A stretch of DNA of 32,619 nt, taken from assembly GCA_029266615.1 (NCBI GenBank), contig JAQSWN010000129.1:1-32619 (forward strand), read 5' to 3'. This stretch comes from Polyangiaceae bacterium (GTDB taxonomy: Bacteria > Myxococcota_A > Polyangia > Polyangiales > Polyangiaceae). This document shows, one piece after another, positions 24,744 through 31,746 of the stretch; position 1 is the stretch's first letter, and each line of letters begins with the position of its first letter. The notes below the pieces were generated by a model. The model ran no database searches. It had not been told where the DNA came from and saw only the letters and a program-made list of their open reading frames with translations. Made by a program: the position numbers and the translations under genes.

Positions 24744-26351
24744 TTACGGCCTAGTTTGAGCTTTGACGGCGATCTTGAACGTTGCGCCGGGTGTCGCGCT
24801 CGCGACCTTCACGACCGCGCGAACGGTAACTTGCGTGCTGGTTACGGACTCGATTCGCAGCATCGAGATTTCGTAGTCGGACACGTTCGTATCCATCACG
24901 ACCGACGCGGCGAAGTGATGCAGTTGCAAAGCCATCGCGGCGCCGAGGCCGTGAGGGATCGTGGCAGTCTTGGCTCCCGTGTCGTCGCACGCGAGCGGGC
25001 CGGTCACTAGCGACGCCTCGGTTCGCCACCCGATATTCCCTTGCGCGTGGGTGTCAGTGCCCGCGTCGCTGACCGCGCCGCCGTTGCCAAGCACATTGTT
25101 ACCCTGCAGCACCGTCTCGAGCACACTCGCGCCGATGCCGATGCCGTTGCCCGTGTTGCCCGTGGCCAGGTTTCCGACAAGTTGGCAGTAGTCGTTCTGA
25201 ATGTTGAAGCCGTCGCCGCCGTTGTTGAGTGCGCGGCAGCCCATCAGCGTCGCCGACTCCGCACCAAAGGGCGCGGCGCCGTCCGCGGCAGCCAAGAACC
25301 CGTCGTCGACGCAAGCGGACGCCGTCACGCCCATGACGACGGCACGCTTCCCGAGAATGCTCACACCGCGGAAGCAATTCTCGATCCATCCGTTGCTGAC
25401 CGAGACGTCGTCGACGTTGATCTCGAGGCCGAGCTCGATATCGCCGCCGGCGCCGACCACGTGAAAGTTCGTGAGGTGGGATTTGTGCGCGCCCAAACCG
25501 CTTACGCCACCGGGATCACCTTCGCGGAGGCGAATACCCGCGCCTGTGTTCGAGGGTTTGGTTACCCAAATGTTGGTGAGCTGCCACGGGCCGCGCACGT
25601 CGACGCCTGACTGCGGACTCGACGCCGAGGTTTCGAGGTTCTTCCCGAAGTCCCAAACAGTGACGTTCGTCATGAAGCACTGTTCGTTATTGTCGTCGGT
25701 GTTCTTTACGTCGATTCCGTCCGAGCCGGTGTCGTGGATCCACACATCGTTGATGCAGACGCGGCGCTTCTGCGCGCCCTGCAAGCCGATGCCGTAGCCC
25801 TGCGAAGACTTGACTTCGACGCGCTCGATCGTCAGGCCCGCGACGTCGCCGAACGTCCGGATACCGTGCAAGACGGTTTCCACGTTCGCGCGATTGCCGT
25901 CGATCGTCATGTCCAGGATCGCGACGTTCTCAGAGTCCACGATATTGACCACGCCCGACTCGGCCCCACTCTTCAGCTTTAGGATCGTGCGGCCGCGTCC
26001 CGCGCCGGCAAGGGTGATGTTTTGCCGACCTTCCAGCAAGATCGCGTTTGACGCGCCGTCGTCGTCGACCGCGATCGTGCCTGCGGGAAACTTCAGCGTG
26101 CCGCCGCCGACGATATCGAGCGCGTCGATCGCATCCATGATCGCTTCGCGGTCGTCGGTCACGCCGTCGCACTGCGCGCCGTAGCGCCTCGGGTCTACGC
26201 CGAACGACTTCAGCGACTCGTCGGCAGTGAACGTCCGATTGGTCAGCTCTTGCAGCGCGGGCTCGATGCTAGAAGCCGTACGCGGATCGCCGCCAACCGG
26301 AACGGAAACGATGTTTGGCTGACTGAATTCGGCAACAAGATTTTTCGGCAT
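24744..26351 (-). CDS. Right-handed beta-helix protein, tail-spike-like
   Basis: 535 aa. The N-terminal ~45 residues are a short head that may attach to the tail. SLKSFGVDPRRYGAQCDGVTDDREAIMDAID (here at ~44-74) is the hallmark opening of pectate-lyase_3/GLUG-type beta-helix proteins. Repeated short turns of ~20-25 residues with Asn/Gly/Val (ITLAGAGRGRTILK; NVAILDMTIDGN; CRALNNGGDGFNIQND; ATGNTGNGIGI) build the helix to ~430. A separate beta-rich C-terminal domain of ~100 residues follows and may trimerise. This architecture is typical of tail-spike and depolymerase proteins that cut surface polysaccharide. No catalytic site can be named. Confidence 0.8.
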   Translation of the reverse strand: MPKNLVAEFSQPNIVSVPVGGDPRTASSIEPALQELTNRTFTADESLKSFGVDPRRYGAQCDGVTDDREAIMDAIDALDIVGGGTLKFPAGTIAVDDDGASNAILLEGRQNITLAGAGRGRTILKLKSGAESGVVNIVDSENVAILDMTIDGNRANVETVLHGIRTFGDVAGLTIERVEVKSSQGYGIGLQGAQKRRVCINDVWIHDTGSDGIDVKNTDDNNEQCFMTNVTVWDFGKNLETSASSPQSGVDVRGPWQLTNIWVTKPSNTGAGIRLREGDPGGVSGLGAHKSHLTNFHVVGAGGDIELGLEINVDDVSVSNGWIENCFRGVSILGKRAVVMGVTASACVDDGFLAAADGAAPFGAESATLMGCRALNNGGDGFNIQNDYCQLVGNLATGNTGNGIGIGASVLETVLQGNNVLGNGGAVSDAGTDTHAQGNIGWRTEASLVTGPLACDDTGAKTATIPHGLGAAMALQLHHFAASVVMDTNVSDYEISMLRIESVTSTQVTVRAVVKVASATPGATFKIAVKAQTRP

Positions 26352-26378
26352 GACTCAAAACTCACGATCGAAGAAGCA

Positions 26379-26558
26379 TCACGCCGCGGCTCGTGCGCCT
26401 ACCGCGGGTTTCGTGGGGAGGAGAGGGCGAATGTTCCCTTCGCGCGCCACGTTCGAAGTCACCCGGTCGCTCTGATACTGGCGGCGGAAAGTAGCAACGC
26501 CGGGCGGTGAGATCTCCACACCGCTCCACACCGGGCCGGGTGACTTCTGGAAACTCAT
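26379..26558 (-). CDS. Small 59-aa hypothetical protein
   Basis: 59 aa, just under a 60-residue cut-off. It starts with MSFQKSPGPVWSGVEIS, includes a PPGVATFRRQYQ segment and ends in an Ala/Arg/Pro-rich tail (AVGARAAA). The ATG at 26558 lies 10 bp after the stop of the coiled-coil gene, and its stop lies 27 bp before the beta-helix start, so it fits snugly in the minus-strand operon. Trp and aromatic residues and the lack of Arg bias argue against a shadow. It has no recognised family; a minor tail or connector protein is only a positional guess. Confidence 0.55.
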   Translation of the reverse strand: MSFQKSPGPVWSGVEISPPGVATFRRQYQSDRVTSNVAREGNIRPLLPTKPAVGARAAA

Positions 26559-26568
26559 TTGGCGCCCA

Positions 26569-27483
26569 TCAGCTCAGGTAGCCAGCGCCGCCGGACTCGC
26601 GGCTCAGCCGAGCCTGCTCACGAGCGTGCGCGGGGCCTTCGACTTCCTCCCAGCGCTTGCGCGCGGCGGCGTCGGTCTTGGCCCTGACTTCGGCTTCGGC
26701 GGCCGCGATCAGCGCCTCGCCTTCGCCGGCGGTTCGGCACGCAAACACACGCTCGAGCAGGGACGCGGCCTGGTCATTTGGCACCACGCCGGCGTTCTGC
26801 GCGTGAGCCTTGATCGCATCGAGCAGCGAGATCGACAGCGCCGAAGCTAGGCCGTGCTCGCTAGCGCGGGCGGCCTTGTAGAAGCCGCCCTGATTGATGA
26901 GCCCGCTGGCACCGTACTGAGCGACAGCAGCGCGCAGAATCGGTGCCACACGGTGGAAGGCGCCGAGATCACGCTCGCCAGCTTCGCGTGCGGCGGTGTT
27001 GGCCTCGGCAAAAGCCTGATCGATCCTGGCCGCCGCGGCAGAAAGGTCGTTCAGCGCGTCCAAGATCGTGGCGAAGTCAGCCGAAGTGCGGCGACGAAAC
27101 TCGACGACGCTTGCACGTTGCATCAACTCGGCCATTCGCGCGGCCTCCCGGGCGGAGGCAAGGGCGGTTTCGGCCGCCTCCTTCTCGGCCGTCCACGCGG
27201 CGCGCGCGGCGAGAGCGGCTTCGTGCTCGGCGCGCGGCTTCCGCGACCTGAGGCGGGCGAGCTCGAGCGCGTCGCGGGACTTGCCGATCGCGCTGGCGTT
27301 CTTGTCGGTCGGGTCGTCGGCGTAAGCTGCTTCGGCGGCGCTGAGTCGCTCTGCGTGCTTCGCTTCGTCGGCCTCCGCGTCGCCGAGCCTACGCGCGGCC
27401 GCCTCGCACCGCGCCGCCATCTTGGACCCGAGCTTGGCTAGCTCGGCGCAACGCGCTTCAGCCACCTTGATTTGGGGGTTCAT
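26569..27483 (-). CDS. Ala-rich coiled-coil protein, phage region
   Basis: 304 aa. The ATG overlaps the stop of the upstream gene (ATGA). Residues 1-~185 are almost continuous charged/Ala-rich heptads, strongly coiled coil. Residues ~190-240 are less charged (ILRAAVAQYGASGLINQGGFYKAA; LASALSISLLDAIKAHA) and form a helical domain. The tail is again Ala/Glu/Lys-rich. In a phage operon such a protein may be a scaffold or structural spacer, but no known scaffold or head-maturation motif is visible. Confidence 0.7.
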   Translation of the reverse strand: MNPQIKVAEARCAELAKLGSKMAARCEAAARRLGDAEADEAKHAERLSAAEAAYADDPTDKNASAIGKSRDALELARLRSRKPRAEHEAALAARAAWTAEKEAAETALASAREAARMAELMQRASVVEFRRRTSADFATILDALNDLSAAAARIDQAFAEANTAAREAGERDLGAFHRVAPILRAAVAQYGASGLINQGGFYKAARASEHGLASALSISLLDAIKAHAQNAGVVPNDQAASLLERVFACRTAGEGEALIAAAEAEVRAKTDAAARKRWEEVEGPAHAREQARLSRESGGAGYLS

Positions 27484-28163
27484 CGCATCCCCCTGGGCTG
27501 CGTCGAGCTAAGAATCAATCGGTCACCTTGGACGCGGACGCCCTTGCCCGCGGTCGACAGGCCCATTTGCGAGTCCAGCTGCGCCGCGTACGGCGACAGG
27601 TTGGTAACGCGCACGCGCGCCGCCGGCGGGGTGCCATTGGGGCGGGTCGCGTCGCGGGCGTCTTCTTCCGCAGAAGCTTCCGTTTCGTCTTCGTCGTCGA
27701 GGAAGGCGGTCAGAAGCCGAAGAAGCTCCTTCGCTTGCTCCTGCTTCGGGTCGTTGGGGTCGTTCGCACTCTTGCTGACGACTTTGATCAGATCGCGGGC
27801 GGTCGCGCCGTTGCCATCCTTCGCGCTCTTCTTATCCTTGCTCGGGATATCGCCCATCGGCGACTGATAGGCGCGCGTCTTCGTCTGTGCCATTTTCGTT
27901 TCCTTGCGTAATGTCGGCGCGTCGAGGCGCTCGAGCGTTTTCTGAGGATCGACCCGGATCAAGGCGTGCAGGGGCTGCAGTTGCCCGCTGACTTCGAGGG
28001 CCGCGACTAGGTCGCTCTCGAAAAACGCCGTGTGCCCGCCCGGCGTGCGCAAGCACGTCAAGCCAGCCTTCTTCGGCTTGGCGCCCAGTGCCTGTAACTC
28101 CGCTTCACTCAAGCGCGAGTAGTTGCCCGCGAGAAGCCAGGAAGCTGCAGCCTGCACAGTCAC
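27480..28163 (-). CDS. Two-part phage-region protein with possible internal start
   Basis: 227 aa from a GTG at 28163 that overlaps the upstream HTH gene stop (GTGA). The N-terminal ~85 residues (VQAAASWLLAGNYSRLSEAEL to HALIRVDPQKT) form a compact alpha/beta part. From residue ~91 the chain becomes Lys/Asp/Glu-rich and disordered, ending with a short beta segment (GVRVQGDRLILSS). An ATG at 27893 in the same frame follows AAGGAAA (27899-27905) by five bases, a much better start signal than the GTG has, and would give a 137-aa product. One full-length protein, two nested products, or two fused genes are all possible. No family recognised. Confidence 0.6.
   Translation of the reverse strand: MTVQAAASWLLAGNYSRLSEAELQALGAKPKKAGLTCLRTPGGHTAFFESDLVAALEVSGQLQPLHALIRVDPQKTLERLDAPTLRKETKMAQTKTRAYQSPMGDIPSKDKKSAKDGNGATARDLIKVVSKSANDPNDPKQEQAKELLRLLTAFLDDEDETEASAEEDARDATRPNGTPPAARVRVTNLSPYAAQLDSQMGLSTAGKGVRVQGDRLILSSTQPRGMR
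27899..27905 (-). promoter_or_regulatory. Strong internal ribosome binding site
   Basis: AAGGAAA on the minus strand, five bases before an in-frame ATG at 27893 inside the preceding gene. It may drive a separate C-terminal product of 137 aa. Confidence 0.5.
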
Positions 28164-28447
28164 GCGCGCATCCCCCCGGCAGCGGAGTGCTCGAAGTCTC
28201 CGGCGCCAAGCTGCGGGGACGCCGGCACGACGCCAAGCGTCGCCGCGGCGCGCTCGAGCCGTACGCGGCTGGTAGTGCGCACCGGCTGACCGAGCAGGAA
28301 GCGCCGCGCGGTTTCCTCGCAACACTCCGCGGTCACGGCGAGGCGGCGGAGGTCGTGCCCACTGAGTAGCTTGCCGATCATTCCCCGATGATGGCCGAGC
28401 CTCGCCGCGCGTGATGTGGGCAGGACGGCGCGAGCGCCCGCCCACAT
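28160..28447 (-). CDS. Small HTH DNA-binding protein
   Basis: 95 aa from the ATG at 28447, five bases after the previous stop; an ATG at 28381 (73 aa) begins just before the recognisable domain and is a fair alternative. HDLRRLAVTAECCEETARRFLLGQPV with TTSRVRLERAAATLGV fits a LacI/Cro-type helix-turn-helix, where the second helix follows a Cys-Cys turn. Its stop overlaps the next start (GTGA). A transcription or replication regulator is likely; the target is unknown. Confidence 0.65.
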   Translation of the reverse strand: MWAGARAVLPTSRAARLGHHRGMIGKLLSGHDLRRLAVTAECCEETARRFLLGQPVRTTSRVRLERAAATLGVVPASPQLGAGDFEHSAAGGMRA

Positions 28448-28452
28448 GGGTT

Positions 28453-28842
28453 TCAGTCTTGGCGCACTCGAGTGCCAAGGCGTCGGCGCTCCCGCTGCGC
28501 GTCACGGAACGAGTCGACTGACTCGCCGGTGAGCCGCGCCGCCGCCGCCGCCAGCCCTCGGGTCGCTTTGAGCGCTCGACGCCCGCCGCCGACCTCGAAG
28601 CGTTGGCAGGCGCCCGGGTCTCTGCCGCCAGCAATGACCCCGAGCCAGTCGAGCAGCTCGAGCCGGCGCGCCGTTGCCGTGCGGGTCCGGCGCTTGGCTT
28701 GAGCTGCGCTGCGCGCGGCCTTACTCGCGAGCCACGCCAGCACGTTCACTTCGCTGGCGGCCGCATCAAGCGCCTCGCCGACGCCCGCGAAACGAGCGAT
28801 CGCGGCGCGCAGTTTGAGGTCGGCGACGTCGCCTTCTGTCAT
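28453..28842 (-). CDS. Basic Ala/Arg-rich small protein, unknown
   Basis: 129 aa from the ATG at 28842, which overlaps the upstream HTH gene stop (ATGA); the frame upstream of that is shadow of the HTH gene. It is helical and basic (ASKAARSAAQAKRRTRTATARR; ALKATRGLAAAAARL) with a pI that suggests nucleic-acid contact. The region LELLDWLGVIAG is hydrophobic. No family recognised. It may act with its coupled HTH partner. Confidence 0.6.
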   Translation of the reverse strand: MTEGDVADLKLRAAIARFAGVGEALDAAASEVNVLAWLASKAARSAAQAKRRTRTATARRLELLDWLGVIAGGRDPGACQRFEVGGGRRALKATRGLAAAAARLTGESVDSFRDAQRERRRLGTRVRQD

Positions 28843-29231
28843 TGCCGGACCAACACAGCGCCGTTCGCTATCGCGCAGATCTCGGCAAGCGACCTCTGCC
28901 CATGCGAGGCAGGCTCTGGATTTGCCTCGAAGGCGTCGCAAATCGGGCACGGGCTCGAGTCGTGGTCGATCGCTCGGCAGTGCGGGTGCGACGTGAGCCA
29001 GAGCTGCAATTGCCCCTCACTCTTGAAGAAGCCCGGCGCCATGGCCCAAGACTCGCGGGGAACCCGCAGCTTGAGCTCGACGGCGATCTTGGCTTCATCC
29101 GTGCCGGGCTTCTTCTTTCCGGCGGCCCAGGCTGCCGCCGTCGACACCGCGACGCCGGCGGCTCGAGCGAGCGGGCGCGGGCCGGTCCCGGACAAGTGGA
29201 TCAGTCGGTGCGCTTCGTTGACGTATTTCAT
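28839..29231 (-). CDS. HTH protein with putative zinc-binding Cys/His cluster
   Basis: 130 aa. The N-terminal ~60 residues carry a Cro-like helix-turn-helix (GPRPLARAAGVAVSTAAAWAAGKKKPG). After a helical stretch comes a cluster HPHCRAIDHDSSPCPICDAF, i.e. H-x-H-C followed by C-x-x-C, which could hold one zinc. It is the first gene after the 427-bp non-coding region, whose near end carries GGCGAACG half-sites only 14-70 bp upstream of the start. This makes it a candidate autoregulator of the downstream unit. Its role as repressor, activator or initiator cannot be told from sequence. Confidence 0.7.
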   Translation of the reverse strand: MKYVNEAHRLIHLSGTGPRPLARAAGVAVSTAAAWAAGKKKPGTDEAKIAVELKLRVPRESWAMAPGFFKSEGQLQLWLTSHPHCRAIDHDSSPCPICDAFEANPEPASHGQRSLAEICAIANGAVLVRQ

Positions 29232-29244
29232 GGTGTGACCTCAC

Positions 29245-29300
29245 GGGCGAACGCCGTACGCCGCTTGTGGCGAACGGCAGCGCTTGGGCGTTCGCCCAAG
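29245..29300. promoter_or_regulatory. Cluster of GGCGAACG half-sites with a perfect palindrome
   Basis: Related sites lie at 29245-29255 (GGGCGAACGCC) and 29269-29278 (GGCGAACGGC), and a perfect 18-bp palindrome at 29283-29300 (CTTGGGCGTTCGCCCAAG) contains the same GGCGAACG core on the opposite strand. Spacing between the three is about 24 and 14 bp. They sit immediately upstream of the HTH/zinc gene and differ from the GGGAACCG array further right. An operator for the adjacent HTH protein is the simplest reading. Confidence 0.5.
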
Positions 29301-29392
29301 GCAAAACTCGATGGGGCCGGCAAAGCAAAAGACCCCACTAGAGGCAAAGGACTCTCCAAACGTGTCAGGGCCGGGGTGCTCACCCGGCGAGC

Positions 29393-29647
29393 CGGTTCCG
29401 CTCTCCCTTGTTCTCCCCGCGCCCGCCTATATCCCTTCGGATATATAGGCGCGGGAACCGGGGAAGCGCGCACGTCAAAACCTGCAAGATTCTCCCGAGA
29501 AACGCCGGTTCCCGCAGCACTCAGAACGGCCGGGAACCAGGCCGCCCACGGAACCGGCCGCAACCCGCGGGATTCATACTGGTATGTGCCGGTTCCCTTA
29601 TCCGGTTCCGGCGTAGGGAACCGCATGGGAACCGCCCGCGGGAACCG
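29393..29647. repeat. Array of ten GGGAACCG-type 8-mers (candidate iterons/operators)
   Basis: Ten copies of SGGAACCG or its complement start at 29393(-), 29453(+), 29506(-), 29532(+; last base A), 29549(+), 29590(-), 29603(-), 29616(+), 29627(+) and 29640(+). The last five are spaced 11-13 bp apart, close to one helical turn, with inverted pairs that could also form small hairpins (e.g. 29603-29609 with 29617-29623). Such density in ~255 bp is far above chance for a 7-8 bp word. The array ends 11 bp from the ATPase stop and lies in non-coding DNA. Isolated copies exist in coding sequence at 4223 and 17426, so the clustering is the signal. Confidence 0.85.
29425..29450. other. AT-rich hairpin inside the repeat array
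   Basis: GCCTATAT (29425-29432) and ATATAGGC (29443-29450) form an 8-bp perfect inverted repeat with a CCCTTCGGAT loop. This is the most AT-rich patch of the non-coding region, lies between the first two GGGAACCG copies, and could serve as an easily melted site. A transcription terminator is less likely because no T-run follows. Confidence 0.5.
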
Positions 29648-29658
29648 GCGTAGTGCCG

Positions 29659-31266
29659 TCACGGCAGACCGACCTTTCCTTCGACCTGGCGCAGCTCACC
29701 GGTCGCAAGACGCTGGCGCACCACGGCCAGAACCGCCGTCTTCCTGCCACGCACCTTATCGGCGAGGGCTCGCGCCACGCGCGGCCCATCCGTCGCGAGA
29801 ACGGCCCGCACGTCCCGCCAGATCCGTTCCTCGACGGACAACGCCCCGGCATCAGACGGAGCCGCCAAGACGCGCTGCCGCTCGGCGTCGAGCCGAAGCG
29901 CCACCTCCATTCCCTCGCCGCCAAGTCGACTCTTAACGACGCCGATCGTCAGGTTGTCGCCCGAGCGTGAGAGCTCGAGCAGTAGCGTCGCGCCGGCCTC
30001 GATCCTTGACCCGCCAAGGGCGCGCTCGGTCGCTACGCGCCTGCCGGCTCCGCGTACGACGGGCGCACTCATGAGGACCGTCCAGCCGCTTGCCTCGACG
30101 AGGTCTAAGACGCCCCCGATCCGGACAACGGGATCCGCGGCGCCGTCGCGCATGCGGACTTTAGAGACGGGGTCGAGCACGAGCAGGGCAGGCGCTGGCG
30201 AGAGCGCGAGCACCTCTTCGATTGTGTGGTCGCGTCCGTCGACCACGAAAAGCCGCGGCTCGAGCGCAGTCTCGTCGGTCGACGTGAGGGCCTGCGCTCG
30301 CGGCATGCCGTGTCGCTGGCGCCGACGAGCCATGACAGATTCACGCGGCTCGTCCGCCGTTGCCACCCACACGACGCGCGCTCCCCGGGCTGCCCACGCT
30401 TCCGCAATCTCGAGCATGAGCGCCGTCTTGCCTTGAGCCGTGGACGCCTGAATCCCGACTCGCGCGCCGCTAGGAATCCCGCCAGTCGCGAGTACGGCGT
30501 CGAGCGGCTCGAGACCCGTCGGGGTGACGGTGGACGGCGTGGCCGTGATCCGGGGCTTGGCGAGCTGTTCGATCGTCACCGTCGCGCGCGAGACCGCCGC
30601 CGGAATGACGACGCGCTCACCCTCGAACCAGAGGCTTTCGAGAGCTTCGAAACGCGGCTGGTCGCGGTACCTGTAGTTCCGGCACCACGCTTGCGTCGCG
30701 GAGATCTTCTCCCGCGTAGCCGTCCACCTGCAGACGACGGGGTGCTCCCCCGCCTTGAGGTCCAGGACGATCGAATCACGCCAGCCTGGCGGAAGCTCGC
30801 GAACGTAGTCGCGGACGAATGCGTCAGTGCCCCCGCCCGGGCAGGTGTGCACGAGGTCGCGAATGATCTGCACACGGCTGCCGACGTCCGGGCGGTTTAG
30901 CTTTTCGCCGCGCGGGAATGCCGCATCGGCGTACGCCTGCACGGCCGCCCGCTCCGCATCGGTCAAAGCGGGGCGACGGGCGAAGTACGCTAGCAGCTGC
31001 GCTTGGCGCTCCGAATCACTAGCCAATAGCTGCGTCTCGTCATTCCACATGTCGTCGAGCAGGGTGTCGACGAAGCCAATGTCGACGGCCTCGGCTCCGG
31101 AATCCCTTGCGAGCGCGCTCAGGTTGCTCTGATCCGCGAAGGGCCAGGAGTCGCACCACTCCCACAACGCTTCGAAGTTCGAGCGCGCGATCGAATCTTC
31201 AAGTGCGGAAGATGCTTTGTGAATCGCCGTCTCGTTTGCAGACTGTAGGAGCGCCAGTAGAGTCAT
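29659..31266 (-). CDS. DnaB/RepA-like RecA-fold ATPase (phage replication helicase candidate)
   Basis: 535 aa from the ATG at 31266; a TTG at 31302 is a poorer alternative. Residues 1-~235 are a helical N-terminal part without a clear match. The C-terminal RecA-like domain has Walker A GIQASTAQGKTALML (GKT at 279-281), WVATADEPRESVMARRR (the usual finger after strand 2) and Walker B PALLVLDPVS (D365). LGGSRIEAGATLLLEL and the closing VVKSRLG segment are typical of hexameric RepA/DnaB-type helicases (AAA_25). A winged-helix-like C-terminus follows (RVARALADKVRGRKTAVLAVV). It is likely a replicative helicase or loader of the element; it sits beside the iteron-like array and reads away from the divergent HTH gene. 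Confidence 0.8.
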   Translation of the reverse strand: MTLLALLQSANETAIHKASSALEDSIARSNFEALWEWCDSWPFADQSNLSALARDSGAEAVDIGFVDTLLDDMWNDETQLLASDSERQAQLLAYFARRPALTDAERAAVQAYADAAFPRGEKLNRPDVGSRVQIIRDLVHTCPGGGTDAFVRDYVRELPPGWRDSIVLDLKAGEHPVVCRWTATREKISATQAWCRNYRYRDQPRFEALESLWFEGERVVIPAAVSRATVTIEQLAKPRITATPSTVTPTGLEPLDAVLATGGIPSGARVGIQASTAQGKTALMLEIAEAWAARGARVVWVATADEPRESVMARRRQRHGMPRAQALTSTDETALEPRLFVVDGRDHTIEEVLALSPAPALLVLDPVSKVRMRDGAADPVVRIGGVLDLVEASGWTVLMSAPVVRGAGRRVATERALGGSRIEAGATLLLELSRSGDNLTIGVVKSRLGGEGMEVALRLDAERQRVLAAPSDAGALSVEERIWRDVRAVLATDGPRVARALADKVRGRKTAVLAVVRQRLATGELRQVEGKVGLP

Positions 31267-31301
31267 CGTTCGTCCGTGTTCTTTGGCGGCCACGTGCCGC
31301 A

Positions 31302-31308
31302 AGAGGAG
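31302..31308 (+). promoter_or_regulatory. Ribosome binding site for the small plus-strand HTH gene
   Basis: AGAGGAG six bases before the ATG at 31315. It supports this start over an upstream in-frame ATG at 31276 and supports the reality of a gene that runs against the surrounding operon. Confidence 0.65.
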
Positions 31309-31314
31309 TGCCCC

Positions 31315-31512
31315 ATGGATCTCAATTCACTGACCGGATCTGCCCAACATGCGAGGTTCGTTGCTCGCGCCCTACGCGAGCGAAACGACTTCGTGGCCAC
31401 TGCCGCCGAGCTCGGCGTCACACCGACGGAGCTGTCGCGCGTCGTCGCACGTGACCCCATCACCAGAGAAGCGTCGCGTCGGCTTCGGTTCGCTCGAGCC
31501 AACTGGGCCTGA
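31315..31512 (+). CDS. Small HTH protein, opposite to the operon
   Basis: 65 aa with a strong Shine-Dalgarno. HARFVARALRERNDFVATAAELGVTPTELSRVVARDP is a clean helix-turn-helix (AAELGVTPTELSRVV) ending in an Arg-rich helix. It is divergent from the ATPase gene (48 bp between starts), as in many phage control regions where a regulator faces the early operon. Its 3' part overlaps the end of the minus-strand zinc-ribbon frame by 141 bp, so at least one of the two reading frames may be shorter than it looks. Confidence 0.7.
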   Translation: MDLNSLTGSAQHARFVARALRERNDFVATAAELGVTPTELSRVVARDPITREASRRLRFARANWA

Positions 31513-31746
31513 CGCCGCGCACACAGTCTCCGTTGCGGCCCGGAGCGCCCTTTCGCATCGACCGCAACGGAGGTGCAGATCAATCGCCAGCGTGGGCCCG
31601 AGTCGGTCGACCTTCACCACCGTTTGCCCGGCGGCAGCGCCGCACGGGCACCTCGGTTTGCGTCGCCCAGCGAACACAGCTTCGGCTAGCAGCTCGCCGG
31701 CCGCCTGCGCGTCGGCGTTCACCTCGACCGGCTTAAGGTAGCTCAC
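31372..31746 (-). CDS. Zinc-ribbon protein
   Basis: 124 aa from a GTG at 31746 that overlaps the excisionase stop (GTGA). Residues ~30-65 carry CPCG then LHLRCGRCERAL, a C-x-C/C-x-x-C pattern of a small zinc ribbon. The C-terminal ~45 residues (from ASGPVGSS on) overlap the plus-strand HTH gene and look less protein-like, although no stop occurs earlier in this frame. The zinc-ribbon part lies outside the overlap and is the better supported part. Function unknown; such ribbons bind nucleic acids or proteins. Confidence 0.55.
   Translation of the reverse strand: MSYLKPVEVNADAQAAGELLAEAVFAGRRKPRCPCGAAAGQTVVKVDRLGPTLAIDLHLRCGRCERALRAATETVCAASGPVGSSEPKPTRRFSGDGVTCDDARQLRRCDAELGGSGHEVVSLA

Noticed and set aside
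28842..29936. Long plus-strand reading frame of 364 codons across 28842-29936
   Set aside because: It is antisense to a coupled set of HTH genes, is extremely Arg/Pro-rich, has no ribosome site, and translates the repeat array itself. It is a GC-rich shadow.
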